64,000 bases of DNA, from contig DVNK01000051.1 in assembly GCA_018714445.1 (NCBI GenBank), positions 1 to 64,000 of the forward strand. Direction: 5' to 3'. Shown in pieces: positions 1 to 7,877 of this stretch. This stretch comes from Candidatus Fimadaptatus faecigallinarum (GTDB lineage: Bacteria; Bacillota; Clostridia; Christensenellales; Aristaeellaceae). The position numbers were made by a program, and so were the translations under genes. The stretch's first letter is position 1. Each line of letters begins with the position of its first letter. The notes under the pieces were generated by a model that did not search any database, was not told the DNA's origin, and saw only the letters and a list, made by a program, of their open reading frames with translations.

Positions 1-1407
1 GCAATCATAATTTCAATTGCGCTGATGCTGTTCTGTGGGTTTGCGATGACCCGCCTTACCAAGCGCCTGCGATTGCCAAATGTGACGGCTTACATCGTGA
101 CCGGCATACTGATAGGCCCGTTTTTCATGAACCTGATACCCAAGTCGGTCATAGATGGCATGGATTTTCTGTCCGATATAGCGCTGGCATTCATTGCATT
201 CAGCACTGGCGAATTCTTCACGCTGTCCACGCTGAAGAAAAACGGCATGAAGGTCGTCGTTATAACCGTACTTGAGGCATGTATGGCATCGGTTGTGGTT
301 TTCGTAGCGACATATTGCGTGCTGGGCGTGGATCTGGTGTTTTCGATTGTACTAGCAGCGCTGGCATCTGCCACTGCGCCGGCATCTACAATGATGACGA
401 TACGTCAGACTGGCGCGCATGGCGATTTTGTCGATACGCTATTGCAAGTGGTTGCGCTGGATGATGTGGTCGGACTTATAGAGTACAGCATAGCGATATC
501 GCTGGCGCTGGCTGTGAGCACCGGCAACTCACATCTCGGAATGGGCAGCGTACTCAAGCCGATAGCCGTAAACATAGGCGTACTGTTGCTGGGCGGGCTG
601 TTCGGCGTGATACTCAAACTGCTTATGCCCCAAAAGCGCTCGACCGACAACCGCCTCATAATCACGGTCTCGCTGTTGTTCGCGTTTTGCGGGATATGTA
701 CGATGCTGGATGTGTCGCCACTGCTGGGCTGCATGTCCATGGGTACCGTATACATAAACATAACCCATGACGAAAAGCTGTTCAAGCAGCTCAACTACTT
801 CACGCCTCCGATACTGCTGCTGTTCTTTGTGCATTCGGGGTTGTCGTTCCAGCTGGACGCGCTGGTCAACACATCCGTTTCGGTGGGCAGCACGCCGCTG
901 CTGGTGGTAGGCGTTGTGTACTTCTTCACGCGCATACTGGGCAAGTACGCCGGCGCATTTATTGGATGCATATGCGTGCATAAGCCCAATACGGTGCGCA
1001 ACTACCTGGGACTAGCACTGATACCTCAGGCAGGCGTGGCGATAGGCCTGGCCGCGCTGGGCGCAAGGACGCTGGGCGGCGACACGGGCATAGCGCTGGA
1101 GACGGTTATACTGGCATCCAGCGTACTGTACGAGCTAATTGGGCCGGGCTGTGCCAAGCTTTCGCTATACCTTTCCAAGTCGTACTCAAACAAGCTCGAG
1201 GACATTGTACCCACACCCGCACTGGATGCGGCCTGCACACAGCCCAGCGCCGTAGAACTGCTGATAAAGCGCATACAGGCAATACAGGCTGAACTGCCAC
1301 GCAATACGGTGTCCGACGAAGAGCAGGCATTCCTTGAAGCCGCAGAGGACCAGATGGCCGCGCTGAGCCGCATACACGCAGGCGTAGGCCGCAACAGGAG
1401 GGGCTGA
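1..1407 (+). CDS. Cation:proton antiporter (CPA2/KefB-NhaP type), probably 5'-truncated by the window edge
   Basis: Multi-TM ORF 25..1407; open frame continues to the window start (IIISIAL upstream of the first Met); 'LRLPNVTAYIVTGILIGP' and 'ATAPASTMMTIRQ' are typical of Na+/H+ exchangers. Confidence 0.85.
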   Translation, partial: AIIISIALMLFCGFAMTRLTKRLRLPNVTAYIVTGILIGPFFMNLIPKSVIDGMDFLSDIALAFIAFSTGEFFTLSTLKKNGMKVVVITVLEACMASVVVFVATYCVLGVDLVFSIVLAALASATAPASTMMTIRQTGAHGDFVDTLLQVVALDDVVGLIEYSIAISLALAVSTGNSHLGMGSVLKPIAVNIGVLLLGGLFGVILKLLMPQKRSTDNRLIITVSLLFAFCGICTMLDVSPLLGCMSMGTVYINITHDEKLFKQLNYFTPPILLLFFVHSGLSFQLDALVNTSVSVGSTPLLVVGVVYFFTRILGKYAGAFIGCICVHKPNTVRNYLGLALIPQAGVAIGLAALGARTLGGDTGIALETVILASSVLYELIGPGCAKLSLYLSKSYSNKLEDIVPTPALDAACTQPSAVELLIKRIQAIQAELPRNTVSDEEQAFLEAAEDQMAALSRIHAGVGRNRRG

Positions 1408-1408
1408 C

Positions 1409-2125
1409 ATGGCACAGGATTATATAGTAAGCATACTTGGCGCATGGGCAGGCGAACTGAACACCGGTTCGATATTGCTCAGAATCGTGCTGTCGCTCAT
1501 ACTTTCGTCGATAGTCGGCTGCGAGCGCTCAAGCAAGCGTCATTCAGCTGGGCTGCGCACTTTCATGATCGTGTCATTGGCGTCGACGACCGCCGCAATA
1601 ATCGAAATATACATGTTGGGCAGCGGGCAATCCGTCATGTGGATAACCGCAGCGGTCATAGTTGGGTCGGCATCGATATCCGGCTATTCTATACTGTTCA
1701 GCTCCAAAGGTCAGATCAAGGGCCTTACGACCTCGGCCGGCCTGTGGGCGTGCGGCATAATTGGAATCGCAATTGGGATCGGTCTGTATACCGCTGCACT
1801 TATAGCTTATGCAGCGCTGCTATGCAGTCTATCGTTCTTCCCGGCATTTGAGAAGTACCTGAAGGACAAGTCCAACCACTTTGAGGTGCACCTCGAACTC
1901 AAAAACAAGACCGACCTGGGCTACTTCACGACAACCATACGCCGCCTGGGCATGCGCATAGACGACATTGAGCTCAACCCCGCTTACCTGAATTCAGGTC
2001 TGAGCGTGTATACTGTGTCGTTCACAATAAGCAGTCAGGAACTCAAGAAGTACAAAAAGCACAGCGAAATAATCGAGGCGCTGCGCTCGCTCGACTACAT
2101 ATCTTATATAGAAGAAATAGGCTGA
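1409..2125 (+). CDS. MgtC/SapB family membrane protein
   Basis: 'RIVLSLILSSIVGCERSSKRHSAGLRTFMIVSLASTTAAII' MgtC signature plus C-terminal ACT-like region; start nearly abuts the upstream stop. Confidence 0.88.
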   Translation: MAQDYIVSILGAWAGELNTGSILLRIVLSLILSSIVGCERSSKRHSAGLRTFMIVSLASTTAAIIEIYMLGSGQSVMWITAAVIVGSASISGYSILFSSKGQIKGLTTSAGLWACGIIGIAIGIGLYTAALIAYAALLCSLSFFPAFEKYLKDKSNHFEVHLELKNKTDLGYFTTTIRRLGMRIDDIELNPAYLNSGLSVYTVSFTISSQELKKYKKHSEIIEALRSLDYISYIEEIG

Positions 2126-2248
2126 CCTACGCGGGCACTGCGCGGCGCACGGCATGTCACGTGCGCCGCATTGCTGTATATAAACGCACATCAGCGCCTG
2201 TCCCGTCCCCCTGTGCTGTATGCAAGGCTAAATGAAATGTCGTACTTT

Positions 2249-2290
2249 TCAATAAACGCTGTTGCGTTTGTTGAATGACCGGTCTATAAT
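2249..2290 (+). promoter_or_regulatory. Promoter with overlapping inverted-repeat operator upstream of the methyltransferase
   Basis: TTGCGT (2262-2267) - 17 nt - TATAAT (2285-2290); inverted repeat TCAATAAACGC (2249-2259)/GCGTTTGTTGA (2264-2274), one mismatch, covering the -35. Confidence 0.6.
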
Positions 2291-2336
2291 GTTTCTATAT
2301 AAATTACCCCAATAATGCCGCACAAAGGAGGTCAAC

Positions 2337-3176
2337 ATGAAATCAATCGACAAGGACGTGCTGGCCACATACAATTCCGGCGCGGAACGAAATCGCCTGC
2401 GCACGGGAATAGGACTCATCGAGTTCGAACGCTCGCGCGAACTGCTGCGCGAATACCTGCCGCCTGCGCCTGCTACGGTCTACGACATAGGCGGCGGTTA
2501 TGGCGAATACGCGTGGTGGCTCAGCTCATTGGGGTATCAGGTCCACCTGTTCGATCTGGCTCAGACCAATATCGCCATGTCGACTGAACTGTCTGCCGAA
2601 TACCCCGGCTGCCAGCTTAAAGCCGCCGAAGTCGCTGACGCGCGCAACATAGACCGTCCATCCGGCTCGGCCGACGCAGTGCTGTGCATGGGCCCGCTAT
2701 ATCACATAGCGCAACGCGAAGAACGCCTGGCAGCACTGAACGAGTGCGCGCGGCTTTTGCGACCGGGCGGCGTGCTGTGCGTTGCGGCAATAACGCGCTA
2801 TGCCACGCTACTGTGGGCTACGACGGTATTCGGCGCCGCCAACAGACTGCTCGAGGAGGATGCGTTCATGCAAATGGTCGAGACTGAGTTGCGTACCGGC
2901 GAGCATGTGCGTCCGGCTGATTCCGCATACAGAGGCATAGGCCGCTCACACTTCCACGCGCCCGACGAGCTGAAAGGCGAACTTAGCGATGCCGGCTTCA
3001 AAGACATAAAGCTTCACGGCGTAGTAGGCTGCGGTTGGCTCGCCCCCAATCTGGACGCGCTCTGGCAGGACGATAAGGCGCGCGCCGCCATCATGCGCGC
3101 CGTGCGGCTGCTGGACGGTGAGACCGACGTGATTGGCTTGAGCACACACCTGCTCGCAATTTGTCAAAAGCATTGA
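2337..3176 (+). CDS. Class I SAM-dependent methyltransferase
   Basis: 'VYDIGGGYGEYAWWL' motif I and 'ADAVLCMGPLYHI', 'LLRPGGVLCVA'; RBS AAAGGAGG upstream. Confidence 0.85.
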   Translation: MKSIDKDVLATYNSGAERNRLRTGIGLIEFERSRELLREYLPPAPATVYDIGGGYGEYAWWLSSLGYQVHLFDLAQTNIAMSTELSAEYPGCQLKAAEVADARNIDRPSGSADAVLCMGPLYHIAQREERLAALNECARLLRPGGVLCVAAITRYATLLWATTVFGAANRLLEEDAFMQMVETELRTGEHVRPADSAYRGIGRSHFHAPDELKGELSDAGFKDIKLHGVVGCGWLAPNLDALWQDDKARAAIMRAVRLLDGETDVIGLSTHLLAICQKH

Positions 3177-3209
3177 TATGTCAATAATAGGATATGTCAT
3201 AATAAAGAC

Positions 3210-3256
3210 AAAGGCTCTGCCCGACGACTCATACGTTCGCCGGACAGAGCCTTTTT
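3210..3256. terminator. Bidirectional rho-independent terminator
   Basis: AAAGGCTCTG...CAGAGCCTTTTT hairpin between convergent genes, A tract on one side and T tract on the other. Confidence 0.85.
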
Positions 3257-3306
3257 GCGCTACTATAAACAGCAGCGATGTCGATTCTTCTATCTAAGAG
3301 ATGCGC

Positions 3307-4731
3307 TTACCATTGAGCACGCAGCACCGGATTGCGCGCGGCGTTGACCTCGTCAAGCCGACGCACCTGTGCCGTCACAGGCGCAGCGTGCAGCTCCTCG
3401 GGTGCAGTGCGCGCCTTGTGCGCCAGCTCAATGTACGCCTGCGCCGCAGCGTCCAGCGTCTCGGGCGTCTCGGTCTCGGTCGGCTCAAACATCAGCGCCT
3501 CATGCACTATCAGCGGGAAGTACATCGTCGGCGGATGCATATGGCAGTCCAACGCACCCTTGGCTATATCCATAGCGCTGACGCCGGTCTGCTTTTTGAG
3601 CTCCTCAAGCGTAAGCACGAACTCATGCATGCAGATGCCCGCAAACGCCGGAGTATATTCAGGCAACAACTTGTGCAGCAGATAGTTCGCATTGAGCACC
3701 GCTCCACGCGCCGCCTCGGGTATGCCCTCGCGTCCCAGCGACATTATGTACGCCAGCGCACGCATTACCACCAGGTAGTTGCCATAGAAGCTGCGCACTT
3801 TACCCACGCTCTTGTCGCTGTACACGAACTTCAGCTCATCGCTAATGCGCGGATTGGGCAGATACGCCTCCAACAGCCGCTTGCAACCCACTGGACCGCT
3901 GCCCGGACCGCCGCCGCCATGCGGAGTTGAGAACGTCTTGTGCAGGTTCAGATGAACCACATCAAAGCCCATGTCGCCCGGCCGCGCTATGCCCATTATC
4001 GCATTCAGGTTTGCGCCGTCGTAATAGCACAGGCCGCCGGCTTCGTGTACAATGCGGGTTATTTCGCTTATGTTGTGGTCAAACTTGCCCACGGTGTTGG
4101 GATTGGTCAGCATTAGACCGGCGGTATCGTCGCCAACTGCCTTGCGCAGCGCATCCAGATCCACCAGTCCATCCGGCGTCGACGGCACGCTTACCACGGT
4201 AAATCCATCCATGACCGCGCTGGCCGGATTGGTGCCATGCGCCGAATCGGGCACTATTATCTTGGTGCGCTTGGTATCGCCGCGATCCATGTGATAAGCC
4301 TTGATTAGCATCACGCCGGTGAATTCACCATGCGCGCCCGCCGCCGGCTGGAATGTCATGGCATCCATACCGGTTATCTCGCACAGGTATTTCTCGGCCA
4401 GCTTGAGCGCTTCCAGGCTGCCGCGCACACTCTCCTCGTCCTGCAGCGGATGCACGCCAGTAAATCCCGGCAGCGCCGCAACTTCCTCGTTGAGCGCCGG
4501 ATTGTACTTCATGGTGCAGGAACCCAGCGGATAGAAGCCGCTGTTTACTCCAAATGCGCCCTTGCTGAGCGCCGTATAATGCCTGGCCAGCTCATTTTCG
4601 CTTATTTCGGGCAGCCTCAGCTCCTGCTTGCGCCTGAGCGATTCAGCAGGCGCGTATTCAGGCGTGTCCAGCGGCGGCAGATACTGAGTGCCCCGACCCG
4701 CATGACTGCGTTCAAACAGTGTAAGCATCAC
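3307..4731 (-). CDS. gcvPB: Glycine dehydrogenase (decarboxylating) subunit 2
   Basis: Full-length; 'FYPLGSCTMKYNPALNE', 'NLHKTFSTPHGGGGPGSGP' PLP-lysine region. Confidence 0.96.
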   Translation of the reverse strand: MMLTLFERSHAGRGTQYLPPLDTPEYAPAESLRRKQELRLPEISENELARHYTALSKGAFGVNSGFYPLGSCTMKYNPALNEEVAALPGFTGVHPLQDEESVRGSLEALKLAEKYLCEITGMDAMTFQPAAGAHGEFTGVMLIKAYHMDRGDTKRTKIIVPDSAHGTNPASAVMDGFTVVSVPSTPDGLVDLDALRKAVGDDTAGLMLTNPNTVGKFDHNISEITRIVHEAGGLCYYDGANLNAIMGIARPGDMGFDVVHLNLHKTFSTPHGGGGPGSGPVGCKRLLEAYLPNPRISDELKFVYSDKSVGKVRSFYGNYLVVMRALAYIMSLGREGIPEAARGAVLNANYLLHKLLPEYTPAFAGICMHEFVLTLEELKKQTGVSAMDIAKGALDCHMHPPTMYFPLIVHEALMFEPTETETPETLDAAAQAYIELAHKARTAPEELHAAPVTAQVRRLDEVNAARNPVLRAQW

Positions 4732-6044
4732 GCACGCACCTCCTTGAGCAGCTCCGCCAGCGCGTCTATCTCAGCGCGGGTATTCATTTCGGTAAAGCAC
4801 CACAGCAGATCGCCATTAACGTTAAGTCCACCCAGTATATCATGCTGTTTGAGCCGTGCATTCAACTCGTCGGCATCTATCGGGCAGCACGTAACGAACT
4901 CCATGCCGAACTCGCCTGCGTACCGCCGCTCAAAACCGGGTATCGCGCATATCTTCTCGGCCGCGTAGTGCGCCTTGGACCAGCACTGCCGCGCCGCCTC
5001 GGTCATTCCCGCAGGGCCCATCGCCGCCATATATACCGATGCAGTCATCGCGCACAGCGCCTGGTTGGAGCATATGCTCGACGACGCCTTCTCACGGCGA
5101 ATGTGCTGCTCACGCGCCTGCAGCGTCAGCACGAACGCGCGCTTGCCCTCGGCATCCACGGTCTGGCCAACTATGCGTCCCGGCAGTTTGCGCATCAGTT
5201 CGCTGCGGCACGCCATTATACCCAGGTACGGCCCGCCAAAGCTCAGCTCCATGCCCAGCGGTTGACCTTCTGCAACGCAGATGTCAGCGCCGCATTCGCC
5301 CGGAGTCTTGATAAGCGCCGTCATTATCGGATGCACCGCGACTATCACCTTGGCGCCCGCTGCATGAGCAAGCTCAACTATCGCCTCTACATCCTCTATC
5401 TGACCAAAGTAGTTGGGCTGCTGCACTATCACGCAGCCAACATCCGCACCAAGCTCGGCCTTTAATGCCTCCAGATCGGTCACGCCTTCGCGTGCCGGCA
5501 CCATGTCGACCGGACGGTTGCCCGCCCAGGCATAGGTGCACACTGTCTGTGCATATTCGGGATTGACGGTAGCCGACACCAGCGCCCGCATCCGCTTGCG
5601 TTCGCAGCACATATGCGCCGCCTCAGCCGCCGCGCTCGCTCCGTCGTACACCGACGCATTGGACACATCCATGCCCGTCAGCTCACAGACCATCGTCTGA
5701 TACTCAAATATCGACTGCAAAACGCCTTGGCTGATCTCGGCTTGATAAGGGGTGTACGCCGTCAAAAACTCATCGCGATTGGTCACGCGCTTGACTATCG
5801 ACGGTATGTAGTGCCGGTAAGCGCCTGCGCCACGGAATATCGTGCGATATACATGGTTGTGCGACGCCAGTTCGCTCATCTCACGCTTGACTTCCAGCTC
5901 GCTCTTGCCCGCGGGCAGGTCAAGTTCACCCTTAAACAGCAGTTCGTCAGGTATCGCCTGGTACATCTCGCGATAGCTGCTCAGCCCCAGCTCGCCCAAC
6001 ATCCGCTCGCGCTCAGCGGGCGTGGAAGGAATATATCCTGCCAT
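4728..6044 (-). CDS. gcvPA: Glycine dehydrogenase (decarboxylating) subunit 1
   Basis: 'YIPSTPAERERMLGELGL', 'TPYQAEISQGVLQSIFEYQTMVCELTGMDVSNASVYDGASAAAEA'; ATGA-type overlap with gcvPB. Confidence 0.96.
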   Translation of the reverse strand: MAGYIPSTPAERERMLGELGLSSYREMYQAIPDELLFKGELDLPAGKSELEVKREMSELASHNHVYRTIFRGAGAYRHYIPSIVKRVTNRDEFLTAYTPYQAEISQGVLQSIFEYQTMVCELTGMDVSNASVYDGASAAAEAAHMCCERKRMRALVSATVNPEYAQTVCTYAWAGNRPVDMVPAREGVTDLEALKAELGADVGCVIVQQPNYFGQIEDVEAIVELAHAAGAKVIVAVHPIMTALIKTPGECGADICVAEGQPLGMELSFGGPYLGIMACRSELMRKLPGRIVGQTVDAEGKRAFVLTLQAREQHIRREKASSSICSNQALCAMTASVYMAAMGPAGMTEAARQCWSKAHYAAEKICAIPGFERRYAGEFGMEFVTCCPIDADELNARLKQHDILGGLNVNGDLLWCFTEMNTRAEIDALAELLKEVRA

Positions 6045-6045
6045 A

Positions 6046-6423
6046 TCACTTCTCCTCCGCGATTACCTGCTCATACGCAGCAGCGCCCAGCAGTTCGCCG
6101 GTACCGCTCACGTTCTCAACCTCGATAAGCCACGCGTCATAAGGCGCATTGTTTATGGTCTCCGGCGCATCCAGCAGCGCCTCGTTTACCGCGCGCACGG
6201 TGCCGCTGACCGGGCTGTATACCGGCGACACAGCCTTGACCGACTCGACCTCACAGCAGCTCTCGCCCGCCGTCACCGCGTCGCCCACCTGCGGCAGATC
6301 CACAAACACCAGATCGCCCAGCTCCTGCTGAGCATAATCGGTCAGGCCTATGCGCACCGCGCCATCGTCAAGTTTGAGCACCCACTCGTGGGACTTGGTG
6401 TATTTGAGCGTATCAGGTATCAT
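6046..6423 (-). CDS. gcvH: Glycine cleavage system H protein
   Basis: 'CCEVESVKAVSPVYSPVSG' lipoyl-lysine motif; start refined to Met at 6423. Confidence 0.95.
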   Translation of the reverse strand: MIPDTLKYTKSHEWVLKLDDGAVRIGLTDYAQQELGDLVFVDLPQVGDAVTAGESCCEVESVKAVSPVYSPVSGTVRAVNEALLDAPETINNAPYDAWLIEVENVSGTGELLGAAAYEQVIAEEK

Positions 6424-6456
6424 ATGCGTTCCTCCACAAATTTTATTATATTTCAT

Positions 6457-7557
6457 TTACTTGGTTGTCTTATGCTTGACGCGGCTATAGAACGGCAGCG
6501 GCACGACCTCACATTTGAGTCGGCGTCCACGCACATCCACTTCCAACTGAGTGCCAACCTCAGCACAGCCCACGTCAACCAGCGCCATGGCTGCCGCATA
6601 GCCCACATACGGGCAATGCGTACCGCTGGTCGTATGCCCCACCTGCACGCCGTCGCGGTATACCGGCAAATGCTCGCGCGCTATACCGCGGTCGATCATC
6701 TTGAGGCCCACGCGCGTAATCGTCGGCGTGCCGCGCGCTATCAGCGCAGCCTTGCCGATGAAATCCGGCTTATCGAGCTTTACAAAGCTGCCCAGCCCGG
6801 TCTCCAGAGGCGTGATGTCGTCATCCATCTCATGACCATACAGCGGCATGCCCGCCTCCAACCGCAGCGTGTCGCGCGCACCCAGTCCGCACGGCACAAG
6901 CCCAAACTCCGCGCCGCCCGCAAGCAGCGCGTCAAACAGCTTGACCGCATCGCCCGCCGCGCAATACAGTTCATACCCAGCCTCACCGGTATAGCCAGTG
7001 CGCGACAGCATGCACTTGACGCCGCACAGCTCAACTTCCGGCACAAACGAGTAGTACTTGGGCGGCAACGTGATGTCCGGCGCGAGCGCGCGCACTATGT
7101 CGCGTGCCTTGGGGCCCTGCAGCGCGATCTCCGCAACTGAATCCGAGATGTCTTCCAGCTGCGCGTCGCCTGTCAGGTGCGCGCGCATCCAGTCGACATC
7201 CTTTTCACGGTTGGATGCGTTTATCACGATCAGGTACTTGTTCGCGTCATAACGGTACACCAGCAGGTCGTCCACCACGCCGCCACGCTCATTGCACATA
7301 GGACTGTAGCGCACGCGGCCATCCTCCAGGTTTGTGTAGTCATTAGTCAGCCACAGATTCAGATTTTTCAACGCATCCGGGCCGGTCAGCATCGCCTCGC
7401 CCATGTGCGACACGTCAAACAGACCTGCTGCCGTACGCACCGCGTTATGCTCCGCAATGACTCCCTGGTACTGCACCGGCAGTAAGTACCCCGCAAACGG
7501 CACTATCTTGCCACCCAGTTCCTTGTGCCGCTCGTACAGCGGCGTCACCTTGTCCAT
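6457..7557 (-). CDS. gcvT: Glycine cleavage system aminomethyltransferase
   Basis: 'TPLYERHKELGGKIVPFAGYLLPVQY', 'GLFDVSHMGE', 'RTGYTGEAGYEL'; start refined to Met 7557 preceded by GGAGGTGT. Confidence 0.95.
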   Translation of the reverse strand: MDKVTPLYERHKELGGKIVPFAGYLLPVQYQGVIAEHNAVRTAAGLFDVSHMGEAMLTGPDALKNLNLWLTNDYTNLEDGRVRYSPMCNERGGVVDDLLVYRYDANKYLIVINASNREKDVDWMRAHLTGDAQLEDISDSVAEIALQGPKARDIVRALAPDITLPPKYYSFVPEVELCGVKCMLSRTGYTGEAGYELYCAAGDAVKLFDALLAGGAEFGLVPCGLGARDTLRLEAGMPLYGHEMDDDITPLETGLGSFVKLDKPDFIGKAALIARGTPTITRVGLKMIDRGIAREHLPVYRDGVQVGHTTSGTHCPYVGYAAAMALVDVGCAEVGTQLEVDVRGRRLKCEVVPLPFYSRVKHKTTK

Positions 7558-7629
7558 ATGTACACCTCCATGTTTGCTCACCGCCCGACAAAATGCGCAA
7601 AGGCGCATGCCATGCGCCACATATGCAGC

Positions 7630-7815
7630 GCACGCACGCGCCTCTGTTCATATCGCCTGAAAGATTCTCCCCGCACCCTGGCAGGGGATTGCTTCTTCGG
7701 CGCCGCGCATCATGCCGCGGCTTTCCAGAGTCTCGTCCAGGCCCGGTCCTTTTGCCTGAGAGTTTATTGCATCTACCCCTTCGGCGGCGCTAATGCGCTC
7801 TCTCCCGGCCCCTTC
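7630..7815 (-). promoter_or_regulatory. Tandem (two-aptamer) glycine riboswitch in the gcv leader
   Basis: Minus strand reads GGGAGAG...GCCGAAGGGGTAGATGC...AACTCTCAGGCAAAAGGACCG...GACTCTGG (aptamer 1), then GCGCCGAAGAAGCAATCCC...GGGGAGAATCTTTCAGGCGATATGAACAGAG (aptamer 2). Confidence 0.92.
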
Positions 7816-7877
7816 ATCCGATACTATTCAGTTTTAGACTAAAACCCGAACTATTTCGGCGTCATCCCAACGCTCAT

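Noticed and set aside
6022-7140. Long plus-strand ORFs antisense to gcvT/gcvH (372 aa) and many similar overlapping ORFs (e.g. 8955..10289, 19742..20989, 22317..23360, 40190..41536)
   Set aside because: Antisense to well-supported genes; Arg/His/Ala/Gln-rich composition with no recognisable domains.
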